A stretch of 64,000 bases of DNA from Bryobacterales bacterium (GTDB lineage Bacteria; Acidobacteriota; Terriglobia; Bryobacterales; Bryobacteraceae), in the NCBI GenBank assembly GCA_019261985.1, contig JAFAQY010000071.1, positions 1-64,000 on the forward strand, in the 5' to 3' direction. The stretch's first letter is position 1. Every line of letters starts with the position of its first letter. Below are positions 53,441 through 61,950 of the stretch, piece by piece. Position numbers and translations under genes: made by a program. The notes beneath the pieces are model-generated. The model did no database searches, was not told the DNA's origin, and saw nothing but the letters and a program-made list of their open reading frames with translations.

Positions 53441-54933
53441 CGAGGGCCAGTGCATTTCTCGAGCGCAACGTACTCGTGCGACTCGTCGGATACCATAACG
53501 GCGCCAAGGAGGCCGGTGCAGAATTTGTTGAGAAGTGGTCCTTGGCCGCGACGGACCGGCCGCCGCGTGGGCTTCTGTATCGCGATTTGGCTCGCCAGGT
53601 TCCGGAGTGGGGTGCGCGGATCGCACGCGAGATTCAGGAGCCAATTCCCTTCGAATTCCTCGATTATGCCGTGCTCCTCGCAGACGCGGACGTGCCCGAA
53701 GTCGAAGACCCGCCTGCAGACAGCTACCAGCGCGTCACGGCGACGTACGAAGTTCCGTTCCGGCTCTTCGCAGAGGCGGATGTCGAACCCGAGGTGATCC
53801 TTTACAATCTCTTTGAGGTCATCGGGCCGCCCCAAATGGTCCAGGGCTTTATGATGGGGTGGGCGCCGCGCGGCGACTTCATGTCCCGCCAAGACGGATT
53901 TTTCTCAGCCGCGTTACACCGGCTGCGTTCGGGAAGCTTGCCGGCCACCGTCTTCAACCGAGCGGAATGGCGGAGCGTCGCCGCGTACGAAAAGGCGATG
54001 GATCCCTTTGACAGGGCCTTCCCCCAAAACTCGCGCGTCACTTTGCCTGCGGGGAGTCGCGTGACGAGCCGGCTGGGCTTGTTCCGTGTGGAAGCACGGA
54101 TCGTTCCACCGAAGCCTCAGCGCAAACAGATGACGGCGGTGGTCATGCGGCAGTTCGGTGGTCCGGATGTGCTCCATGTCGAGTCCGTCCCTCGGCCCGT
54201 CGCCGGTCCCGGACAGCTGCTGGTCCGTGTTCGTGCTGTGGCTGTGAACCCGCTTGATGCAAAAATGCGCGCGGGCGCCGTTCGCGAGCTCTACCCTGCC
54301 TGGTTCCCTGATGTCCTGGGCTACGACATCGCCGGGACCGTCGAAGACGTAGGTGAGGGCGTGCCCCGAAGCAGAATTGGAGAAGAAGTCTTCGGCGCAT
54401 CGCCTCCGTGGGCTCGTTCGGGCTATGCGGAGTATGCCGTCGTCGAGGCGGCTGCATTCTACAAGAAGCCGGCGGCTCTCAACTTCGCTGCGGCTTCGAC
54501 GGTCTGCTCGGCGCTGGCCACCGCCGATAATGCGTTATTTGCCTTGGCTGCCTTGAGTCGCGGCCAGACGGCGCTCATCCATGGCGCTTCAGGCGCCGTG
54601 GGTGGCTTCGCCGTTCAACTCGCGCAGCGCGCCGGGGCACGGGTGATCGCCACGGCCTCCGGCCGAAACGTCCCGCGTGTGCTTGACTTAGGTGCGGACG
54701 TGGTGGTCGATTACAAGAAGGACCGGTTCGAAGATCATGCCCGCGAGGTTGACGTTGTGCTAGACACGATAGGCGGAGACACACGCGTGCGTTCGTTTGC
54801 CGTTCTTCGCAGAGGCGGCGTGCTCGTCACGCTCGTCCCACCGCCGCCGGATCAAGAGTTTGCAGCTAAGCACGGCATCCGTGCCTTGTGGGTTTGCCCT
54901 GCTCCTCGACGACGTACCGAAGAGCATGCCTGA
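53437..54933 (+). CDS. Monooxygenase-like domain fused to quinone-reductase-type oxidoreductase, C-terminally truncated
   Basis: A 498-residue protein. Residues 1-225 look like an antibiotic-biosynthesis-monooxygenase-type dimeric alpha/beta domain (AFLERNVLVRLVGYHNGAKE, VTATYEVPFRLFAEADVEPE). From about 228 a zinc-less medium-chain reductase begins (MTAVVMRQFGGPDVLHVESV), with GYDIAGTVEDVGEG and the NADPH motif ALIHGASGAVGGFAVQLAQR. After HGIRALWV the family match stops and the last 15 residues are unrelated, so about 60 residues of the reductase are missing. The breakpoint coincides with the RAYT remnant on the other strand. Activity is doubtful. Confidence 0.8.
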   Translation: MTRASAFLERNVLVRLVGYHNGAKEAGAEFVEKWSLAATDRPPRGLLYRDLARQVPEWGARIAREIQEPIPFEFLDYAVLLADADVPEVEDPPADSYQRVTATYEVPFRLFAEADVEPEVILYNLFEVIGPPQMVQGFMMGWAPRGDFMSRQDGFFSAALHRLRSGSLPATVFNRAEWRSVAAYEKAMDPFDRAFPQNSRVTLPAGSRVTSRLGLFRVEARIVPPKPQRKQMTAVVMRQFGGPDVLHVESVPRPVAGPGQLLVRVRAVAVNPLDAKMRAGAVRELYPAWFPDVLGYDIAGTVEDVGEGVPRSRIGEEVFGASPPWARSGYAEYAVVEAAAFYKKPAALNFAAASTVCSALATADNALFALAALSRGQTALIHGASGAVGGFAVQLAQRAGARVIATASGRNVPRVLDLGADVVVDYKKDRFEDHAREVDVVLDTIGGDTRVRSFAVLRRGGVLVTLVPPPPDQEFAAKHGIRALWVCPAPRRRTEEHA

Positions 54934-55318
54934 CGTCTTCCTCCTTCCACAGCCAACGTGTGCTGCCATGCCGCGCCGAGCGGGTGCGATCGGGGCTTCG
55001 CCTTCCATCCGGTTGAGTTCGCGGCTGGCGTACGATTTGAACTCGGCCATAATTCGCTCAGGTAGAGTCTCAGCGCTACGATGGCGTGCACATGGTTAGA
55101 CCTCACATGTGCAGCTAGCAGGGTCCAATTGCGGTGCGCGCAATGCCTCTGGATGGCCTGCAGCACGAGTTCCCCACCCGCTTGGCGAGCAGATAGGGAC
55201 CCTGGAGCATCGGGGTTCAACATGCGGCTGCCGACCAGATTGTGATGGCGGTCCATCGATCCAACTCGTCACCGTGCAGACGCGCACCCTGGCAGGAGAA
55301 CGTAATGAAATACCTCAA
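54866..55318 (-). pseudogene. REP-associated tyrosine transposase (RAYT) remnant
   Basis: Pieces of one Y1-type transposase appear in order across three reading frames: RYFITFSCQGARLHGDE, then MDRHHNLVGSRMLNPDAPGS and TLLAAHVRSNHVHAIVAL, where HVH is the metal-binding HUH-type motif. Next come IMAEFKSYASRELNRMEGE and finally RHGSTRWLWKEEDVRHALRY with VVEEQGKP. At least three frameshifts separate them. The putative TTG start at 55318 lies inside the REP-like copy at 55302-55348. The 3' end runs into the truncated reductase gene. Confidence 0.8.
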
Positions 55319-55348
55319 ACACCGCTCCCTTGCGGTCGCGGCTCGGCC
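55302..55348. repeat. REP-like 47-bp repeat (copy 2)
   Basis: Differs at one base from 43135-43181. The hairpin ACCGC-TCCCTT-GCGGT lies at 55321-55336. It overlaps the beginning of the RAYT remnant, as expected for the REP sequence that such transposases bind and mobilise. The rest of the 55349-55426 gap carries no other feature. Confidence 0.8.
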
Positions 55349-55426
55349 TAGCACCCCCTCTGAGCGGGTGCCTTGCACTCCACGTCACCACCGGATATCT
55401 TAGAACGAGTTGAAAAGAGAGTAGCA

Positions 55427-58015
55427 ATGCAATCGGCGAGACGATTTAGCTCAAGCAAAATTGAAATCTTTGCAGCGCTGGGATGCTTCTGCGCTGCCGC
55501 GGTGATGGTAGCCCAAACACGAAGCGGCGCGCAGGTTGAACCCACTTCGCCGCGTCCGGCCGTGGCGCCCGTTCACTCCTCGGCGACCGTAACACCTGCA
55601 GCGAATGCAATCGCAGACGGCGCCAAATACCGTGCTTTGCTGGATAAATATTGCGTTACGTGCCACAACAGCCGCGCGCCGCTGCCGGCCGACGATCCAG
55701 TGAAGCTTGACGTGAGCTTCGACAATCTACTAAGCAACGCAGGGACTTGGGAGAGAGTACTTCGGAAGCTGAGTGTCCGGGCAATGCCGCCTCCAGGCAT
55801 GCCTCGTCCGTCCGAGGCGGAGTACGCCGGCTTTACGAGTTGGCTCGCCGCCTCGATTGACCGCGCCTGGGAAGGCCGCGGCAACCCAGGACGTTATGTT
55901 GTGCATCGCCTGAATCGCGCCGAATATGCGAACGCGGTCCGTGACCTGCTGGCGGTGGATATTGACGTCTCCGACGTGCTGCCGACCGATGGCGCGGAGT
56001 TCGGGTTCGACAACATCGCGACGGCGCTAAAAACATCGCCCCTGCTGCTCGAAGGATACGTCAACGCGGCGCAGCGCGTCGCCGCGATGGCGGTCGGCGA
56101 TCCGCAGATGAAGCCCGGGACCACCGAGCATTCGATCAGCCGCGAATTCAGCCAGAACGGATACATCGACGGCCTGCCGCTGGGAACTGTCGGCGGCACT
56201 GTCGTCCGTCACTATTTTCCGGCCGACGCCGAGTACAAACTGTCGGGCCGGCTGGTCCGGGGCGTTCAGGAAGGTTACGCCGGCGTAGAAGGAAATGACA
56301 CGCCGTATACCTTCGTCATAACCGTGGACGGCAACGAGGTGTATTCGGCTCCGATCGGCGGTCCGAAGGACGACGAAATCCAAGCCGCCGATTTGGCCGC
56401 CGCGCAGCCGATTATCGACAAAAGAATGACAGGACGCGTGCGGGTCACGGCCGGCCCGCATGAGGTGGGCTTTACGTGGAAAGAGCGTCCGCAACAGTTG
56501 CAGGATGTCTGGGAGCCATCGAGGCGCGACAGCCAGGAAATTCACATGGTCGGCGGCATGCCAAAACTAAGAACGGTATCTATCGATGGGCCGTACAACG
56601 TCAAAGGCGTCAGCGAAGGGCTCAGCCGCAAACGGCTGTTTGTGTGCCATCCCGCGACGACTAGCGAGGACACAAACTGCGCGACTAAGATCCTTACCAA
56701 TCTCGCACGCCGCGCGTACCGGCAACCGGTTACGGCCGCGGACGTCGAAGCGCCGATCTCGTTCTACAAACAGGCCCGGAATAGCGGCGGCAGTTTCGAC
56801 GATGGCATCCGCGCCGGCGTAGCGCGGGTTCTTTCGAGCCCGCATTTCTTGTATCGCATCGAGAAGGATGCTCCCGGCGCCCGGCCTGGCGTTGCCCATC
56901 CCGTGAGCGATGTCGAGCTTGCCTCGCGGCTGTCCTTCTTCTTGTGGAGCAGCATCCCCGACGAAAAGCTGCTGGACCTGGCGATTGCGGGGCGGCTGCG
57001 GGAACCGGGCGTGCTCGCCGCGCAGGCGCAACGAATGATCGCGGACGAACGCGCCGACGCCCTAATAGAGAATTTCACGGGGCAATGGCTGCAGCTGCGC
57101 AATTTGGAATCTAAGGTCGTTCCGGATCTGCTGCTGTTCCCGGATTTCGACGACAACACACGAAAAGGCTTCCGCAAAGAGACCGAGCTATTCTTTGGGT
57201 ACATTTTGCGCAATGACCGCAGCGCCCTGGAGCTTTTGAGCGCGGACTACACTTTTGTCGACGAGCGGCTCGCCAAGCACTACGGCATACCCGGCGTCTA
57301 CGGCCCGCAATTCCGACGCGTGAAGCTCACCGATCCCAACCGCCGCGGCCTTCTGGGGCAAGGAAGCATTCTGTCGATGACCTCGGTAGCGACGAGAACC
57401 TCCCCCGTTTTCCGGGGAAAATACGTGTTGAGCACCTTCCTCGACACGCCTCCTCCGCCCGCGCCGCCGAACGTCCCCACGCTGGATGAAAGCAACAAGG
57501 CTGCCTCCGCGGTCCCAAAGACGGTGCGCGCGCAGTTGGAATTGCACCGCAGCAACGCGGTTTGCGCCGGATGTCATCGCGTGATCGACCCGCCGGGTTT
57601 TGCGCTTGAGAACTTCGATTCCGTGGGCAAATGGCGCGATAAAGGCGCCGATGGCGCGCCGCTTGATGTGGCGGGCACGCTCGCGGACGGGTCGAAGGTC
57701 AACGGTCCGGTGGCGCTGCGAGAGGCGATCCTGAGCCGGCCCGATGCTTTTACGACTGTCGTCGCCGGGCGGATGCTGACCTACGCTCTGGGCCGGGGAC
57801 TCGAGCCGAGCGACATGCCGGTGGTTCGCCGCATCGTAAAGAAGGCCGCGCAGAACGATTATCGGCTCTCGTCTATTGTCATGGGAATTGTCGAAAGCGC
57901 GCCATTTCAGATGCGCACGAAATTGGAATCGGGGGCGGAATCCGCTGAATCCGTCCCGGCGGTTAACAGAAATAGGCCGGTTGACACCGTCAAACTGGCA
58001 CGATCAAATAATTAA
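55427..58015 (+). CDS. Exported DUF1592-family cytochrome-like protein
   Basis: An 862-residue exported protein with a hydrophobic N-terminus (IEIFAALGCFCAAAVMVA). A c-type heme motif CVTCH is at about residue 80. Then come DUF1587 (YVVHRLNRAEYANAVRDLLA), DUF1595/DUF1592 (ASRLSFFLWSSIPDEKLLDL), DUF1588 (RRGLLGQGSILSMTSVATRT) with a second CAGCH in NAVCAGCHRVIDPPGFALEN, and DUF1585 (VVAGRMLTYALGRGLEPSDM). This domain string is common in Planctomycetes and Solibacter-type Acidobacteriota. Function unknown. It pairs with the DUF1552 gene 12 bp downstream. Start ATG at 55427. Confidence 0.9.
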   Translation: MQSARRFSSSKIEIFAALGCFCAAAVMVAQTRSGAQVEPTSPRPAVAPVHSSATVTPAANAIADGAKYRALLDKYCVTCHNSRAPLPADDPVKLDVSFDNLLSNAGTWERVLRKLSVRAMPPPGMPRPSEAEYAGFTSWLAASIDRAWEGRGNPGRYVVHRLNRAEYANAVRDLLAVDIDVSDVLPTDGAEFGFDNIATALKTSPLLLEGYVNAAQRVAAMAVGDPQMKPGTTEHSISREFSQNGYIDGLPLGTVGGTVVRHYFPADAEYKLSGRLVRGVQEGYAGVEGNDTPYTFVITVDGNEVYSAPIGGPKDDEIQAADLAAAQPIIDKRMTGRVRVTAGPHEVGFTWKERPQQLQDVWEPSRRDSQEIHMVGGMPKLRTVSIDGPYNVKGVSEGLSRKRLFVCHPATTSEDTNCATKILTNLARRAYRQPVTAADVEAPISFYKQARNSGGSFDDGIRAGVARVLSSPHFLYRIEKDAPGARPGVAHPVSDVELASRLSFFLWSSIPDEKLLDLAIAGRLREPGVLAAQAQRMIADERADALIENFTGQWLQLRNLESKVVPDLLLFPDFDDNTRKGFRKETELFFGYILRNDRSALELLSADYTFVDERLAKHYGIPGVYGPQFRRVKLTDPNRRGLLGQGSILSMTSVATRTSPVFRGKYVLSTFLDTPPPPAPPNVPTLDESNKAASAVPKTVRAQLELHRSNAVCAGCHRVIDPPGFALENFDSVGKWRDKGADGAPLDVAGTLADGSKVNGPVALREAILSRPDAFTTVVAGRMLTYALGRGLEPSDMPVVRRIVKKAAQNDYRLSSIVMGIVESAPFQMRTKLESGAESAESVPAVNRNRPVDTVKLARSNN

Positions 58016-58027
58016 CAAGGACTTGCC

Positions 58028-59353
58028 ATGTTCATTACGAAGAAGCACGTTTCTCGCCGTACTTTCGTCCGCGGCAGTTTAGGCGCCGCGGTTGCGCTGC
58101 CCTTTATGGACGCCATGATTCCCGCGCTGTCCGCCGCGCCGAGCTCGCCATTCCACTTCGGCGCGGTCTACTTTCCGTGCGGCGTGTGGCCCGATACCTG
58201 GCATCCGGATAAAGAGGGGAGCGACTTCGAATTCAAGCCGGTGATGCAGCCGCTTGAGCCCTTCCGCAATCAGCTCGTCACGGTCAGCAAGATGAAGGCG
58301 CCGTGGGGCTCCTCGGTCCATTTGGGGGCGAGCTCGGCCTTCCTGAATGGCCTTGGGCCGGCCAATAGCCGCACCGACGGAAAATCCGACGCCTTCGGAA
58401 AAATCGAGTCGAAGAAAACCGTCGACCAATTCATCGCGGATCAAGTGGGCGGTGATACACCACTGCGATCGATCGAAGTCGGCACCGAGGATATGGGCAC
58501 CGCTGTGGGCGCCTGCGACGGCTTCGCATGCACGTTCTTCAACACGCTGGCGTGGCGCGACGATACCAATCCGCTGCCGGTGGGAATCAATCCGCGCGTT
58601 ACGTTTGAGCGTATGTTCGGCGAGACGGATTCAAAAGAGCGGCGCTTTGCGCGCCTAAAGGAGAAGCAGAGCCTGCTCGATTCGGTGACCGAGGAAACCT
58701 CGAAGCTGAAGCGCTCGCTTGGAGCGCCCGATCGCGCCATCCTTGACGAATATCTCGGCAACATTCGCGACGTCGAAAAACAGCTCGAGCGCATGGAGAG
58801 CCGCCTGGGAACCATCACCGGCAATCCGGAAGCGCCCGTCGGCTTGCCGGAAGCGTTCGACGATCACATGACGATTACCTACAACCTGATGCACCTGGCG
58901 TATCAAGGCGACATCAGCCGCGTGTTCACGTTCATGACCGGCCATGAAGCCAGCGACCGCGCGTACACGCACATCGGAATCCCCGAGCAGCACCACACCA
59001 TTTCGCATCACGGGAACGACCCGGAGAAGCTGGCGAAGTACGCTAAGATCGCGACCTACCAGATCCAGAAATTCGCGGATTTCTGCGAGAAGCTGAAGGC
59101 GACGAAAGAGGGCGACGGAACGCTGCTGGATCACACGGCTTTGTATTGGGGCAGCGGCATGAGCAACGGTAACGCGCACGACCGCAACAATCCCCCCGCA
59201 GTGGTGGTGGGCGGAGCATGCGGCCGGATGAAAGGCAACCGGCACATCGTCGCGAAAGATACGCCCACGGCGAACCTGCTTCTGGCGCTGGCGCACTTGG
59301 GCGGCGCGGAGATCGAGAACCTGCCGGCGAGTACGGGCAGAATCGATCTGTAA
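58028..59353 (+). CDS. DUF1552 family exported protein
   Basis: A 441-residue protein with a Tat-like signal (SRRTFVRGSLGAAVALPFMD). The body resembles DUF1552/DUF1501 sulfatase-like proteins: FHFGAVYFPCGVWPDTWHPD, VHLGASSAFLNG, DHMTITYNLMHLAYQGD, HHTISHHGNDPEKLAKY and LDHTALYWGSGMSNGNAHD. Histidines and aspartates hint at a metal site. It always accompanies DUF1592 proteins, as here, and the pair may form one periplasmic enzyme. The gap 59354-59530 has nothing I can support. Confidence 0.9.
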   Translation: MFITKKHVSRRTFVRGSLGAAVALPFMDAMIPALSAAPSSPFHFGAVYFPCGVWPDTWHPDKEGSDFEFKPVMQPLEPFRNQLVTVSKMKAPWGSSVHLGASSAFLNGLGPANSRTDGKSDAFGKIESKKTVDQFIADQVGGDTPLRSIEVGTEDMGTAVGACDGFACTFFNTLAWRDDTNPLPVGINPRVTFERMFGETDSKERRFARLKEKQSLLDSVTEETSKLKRSLGAPDRAILDEYLGNIRDVEKQLERMESRLGTITGNPEAPVGLPEAFDDHMTITYNLMHLAYQGDISRVFTFMTGHEASDRAYTHIGIPEQHHTISHHGNDPEKLAKYAKIATYQIQKFADFCEKLKATKEGDGTLLDHTALYWGSGMSNGNAHDRNNPPAVVVGGACGRMKGNRHIVAKDTPTANLLLALAHLGGAEIENLPASTGRIDL

Positions 59354-59530
59354 AGCCGATCCAGCCGTACTTCACGGAACGTCATAGGAAACAGCCACTG
59401 CTGTGCAACGAGAGTTCTCGATGCGATGACGCCCATCATGCTCGGTAACCATGCGATTGGCAATACGCGACTGCTCTGCAGGCCCATGCGTGACACGTTT
59501 GGCAACCTGCCCCACACGATCGCGCCCGGA

Positions 59531-60613
59531 CTACTTCGCTCGCCCGGTGTAACCCTGCGCGATGACCGGAATGGCGATGATTTGGTTTCGCGCGCTCGGC
59601 GTTCCCCATCCACCGTAAAACACAATGCCGAACAGGGTCTTTTTGTCGCGGCCGCCGAAAAACGTGCCGTGCAGCCCCTCCGGGCCCGGGATGCTGCCCG
59701 CGAACTTGCCGTCTGCCGAGAAAACATCTACTGACTTGCCCGTCGCAACGTAGACGCGGCCCTGTTGATCGACGGCAGAACCGTCGCCCGCTTCACCGCC
59801 CTGCAGTTTGCCGAATTCGCGCTGATTGGTTAGTGAGCCGTCGGGCTTTACGTCGAACGCAAAGACGACCGCTCCGTTCGTTACGTAGAGGGTCTTCTCG
59901 TCGGGGCTCAGGATGATGCCGTTGGCGAGCGGAACATTTTTCCCATACTGCGAGACCACGCCTTTCGGATCCGCGTAGAATACTCCGCTGTCGGTTACCG
60001 AGAAGTACACGCCGCCGCGGCCATTGGCAATTAAGTCATTCAGGACGCCGCCAATGCATTCGAGGGGCTCGCCATGGAACGAATTCGCCAGCATCTTCCG
60101 CTGAGGCTCCAGTTGCTCGATGGACGAGCCGAGCCCGCGTTCGGCGACGAACAGCGCGCCATTCTTGCTGCGCGAGACCGCGCCCCCGGTGTTGGTATTG
60201 CTGTGGACGATTTTGGCGAGACCCGTCGACGGGTCGAGCTGCATTACGTTGCTTGCATCATTGTTCGCGAACAACACTGTGCCGTTGTCGCCGGCAATGG
60301 GACCGTCCACGTTATTGCCCTCCCACTTCCAGACGACCTTCCACGACTGCCCAGCGGCAAGGACCCCGGGAATTGCGGAAGTGGACGGAAGGGCTGGAGC
60401 CGGCGGCTCGGCATTCGAGTTCGCAGACTGCCCGGCGCCGGGAATCGAAAACGGCTGCGGCGGATTCTTGCACTTCGCGAGAACGCTTTTCAGTCCGGGA
60501 TTTTGCCAGCTCTGCAGGCTGCTGCCGCGAGGAAAGGAGGACGACGGGCTTTGCGCGGACGCAACCGCCGCGGCGCTCGCGACGGCTACCGCGAGAATGC
60601 TTTGCAGCCTCAC
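59531..60613 (-). CDS. SMP-30/gluconolactonase-like exported protein
   Basis: A 360-residue protein with a signal peptide (MRLQSILAVAVASAAAVASA, GTG start). A six-bladed beta-propeller of the SMP-30/gluconolactonase type is seen from about 85: GPIAGDNGTVLFANNDASNV, LIANGRGGVYFSVTDSGVFY, LANGIILSPDEKTLYVTNGA and GDGSAVDQQGRVYVATGKSV. The Asn and Asp metal ligands of the family are present. Likely an extracytoplasmic lactonase. It overlaps the upstream hydrolase stop by 4 bp. Confidence 0.88.
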   Translation of the reverse strand: MRLQSILAVAVASAAAVASAQSPSSSFPRGSSLQSWQNPGLKSVLAKCKNPPQPFSIPGAGQSANSNAEPPAPALPSTSAIPGVLAAGQSWKVVWKWEGNNVDGPIAGDNGTVLFANNDASNVMQLDPSTGLAKIVHSNTNTGGAVSRSKNGALFVAERGLGSSIEQLEPQRKMLANSFHGEPLECIGGVLNDLIANGRGGVYFSVTDSGVFYADPKGVVSQYGKNVPLANGIILSPDEKTLYVTNGAVVFAFDVKPDGSLTNQREFGKLQGGEAGDGSAVDQQGRVYVATGKSVDVFSADGKFAGSIPGPEGLHGTFFGGRDKKTLFGIVFYGGWGTPSARNQIIAIPVIAQGYTGRAK

Positions 60614-61539
60614 TCAATGCCTTTCGATTTCACGTCCCAGTTGGAATTGGTGCACAGGCCGCAGTTCTTGCCCACGAACATTGCGCCGGCTTTCTTGTCC
60701 CCTTTAAACGTCCACAGGAGCCAATTCGATGCGACATTGGCAAACTCGCCGCCGCCTGGATGATGGTAGGTCGCGCTGTGGCCAGCGTTGTGCCGGGCGC
60801 CGTAGAACGCCGGCAGCTTGTCGATTAGGTCGAACGTCGCCGCCGAGGCGCCCATAAGAAAGTCCGGCTCGCCGCCGTTGAGCAGCAGCACGGGTCCGTG
60901 CAATTTGGTGAGCGCTTCCGCGGTGGGTTGCGGCGACCCACGCCCCGCCTTGCCCTTGCCCTGTGCAGCCGGCGCCTCTTGCACGCCTGAATTGAACACG
61001 CCAATCGTCTTTACGCGCGGATCGGCGCCGAGCACCATCGAGAGAAATCCTCCGCATGACGTGCCCATGACCGTGACTTTGTCCAGGGCGATCTTGCCTT
61101 TCAGCGCCGAGCCGGTTCGCGCGTTTTCCGTCCCGGCCCAGTCGATGGCAGCCCGCATGTCGTCGGCTGTTTCCTGGCGCTGCGGCGCGCCTTCCTGAGG
61201 GACCGTACCCAGTACCAGGAAGCCGTGCGAGGCAATCGTGGTTAGAAAATCCGAGTAGCCTTTACTGTCGATCGCACAGCCGCCATTGCCCCATACCATC
61301 ACGGGCAGGGTGTCCTTTTTCGGGAACTTGTCAAGCTCCTCAGGGCGATACACGTGAAATCCGGGCGCGCCGAACGCGGCTTCGGAAGTGATCTTGTACG
61401 GTCCGGGCACCGCCAGCGGCGCGCCTTCGAGAGGCAAGGACCGCTGAATCATTTCACGAGTAATGCCGGGCGGTTGGGCGAGGCAAGCGCCGGTTGCTAT
61501 GAGAAGCACTGCGGCGACAGTAACGATGGTCTTATTCAT
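60610..61539 (-). CDS. Exported alpha/beta hydrolase
   Basis: A 309-residue protein with a signal peptide (TIVTVAAVLLIATGACLAQ). It shows the oxyanion strand LPVMVWGNGGCAIDSKGYSD and the nucleophile elbow VTVMGTSCGGFLSMVLGADP. The Ser of G-x-S-x-G sits as GTSCGG. The late LNGGEPDFLMGA and RHNAGHSATYHHPGGGEF supply the acid and base. It resembles poly(ethylene terephthalate)/cutinase-like and dienelactone hydrolase folds. It is coupled to the SMP-30-like gene, so the two probably act on the same lactone or ester. Confidence 0.88.
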   Translation of the reverse strand: MNKTIVTVAAVLLIATGACLAQPPGITREMIQRSLPLEGAPLAVPGPYKITSEAAFGAPGFHVYRPEELDKFPKKDTLPVMVWGNGGCAIDSKGYSDFLTTIASHGFLVLGTVPQEGAPQRQETADDMRAAIDWAGTENARTGSALKGKIALDKVTVMGTSCGGFLSMVLGADPRVKTIGVFNSGVQEAPAAQGKGKAGRGSPQPTAEALTKLHGPVLLLNGGEPDFLMGASAATFDLIDKLPAFYGARHNAGHSATYHHPGGGEFANVASNWLLWTFKGDKKAGAMFVGKNCGLCTNSNWDVKSKGIE

Positions 61540-61627
61540 TAGTCATCTCCTTGATGAGCGAGATACCGAGATCAACGATGATATCGCAAGAACAAGACCC
61601 GCCAGAACCCCTTCTTCGGACTCGTGC

Positions 61628-61942
61628 TCAAGTGAGCCACTGGTGGATTCCGCCGCATCGAAGTTCCCGGTTTAAGCGATCACGCCATTTGTGAATACCG
61701 TCTTTATGCTTCTGGAGGCAGAAACAACAAATTTCCCACTGCCGGAATTTTGCCGGCGTCTGCCACGAGGAATATTTCCCGTGAGGCCACCGCTTTCGAA
61801 AACACTTCAGACACATACTGTGTTCCCACCCAGCCACCCGCCGTTTCTCTCTTTGTTCCGCCCACTTCTTGAGAAGCGTTTCGGAGGGGTTAGGCGTGGG
61901 TCCGTTATCAGTGCTCACGGCGGTCGTGGCAGGTACCGACAT
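61628..61942 (-). CDS. Small CxxC protein of unknown function
   Basis: A 104-residue protein with two CxxC-like pairs, SMCLKCFRKRWPHGKYSSW and ICCFCLQKHKDGIHKWRDR, suggesting a zinc-binding fold. A helical N-terminal stretch (LLKKWAEQREKRRVAGWEH) precedes them. I know no family. It starts 8 bp after the PQQ dehydrogenase stop and is likely on the same transcript. The pattern of paired cysteines with Trp/His and clean coding composition argue that it is real. Confidence 0.55.
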   Translation of the reverse strand: MSVPATTAVSTDNGPTPNPSETLLKKWAEQREKRRVAGWEHSMCLKCFRKRWPHGKYSSWQTPAKFRQWEICCFCLQKHKDGIHKWRDRLNRELRCGGIHQWLT

Positions 61943-61950
61943 CCAATGCC

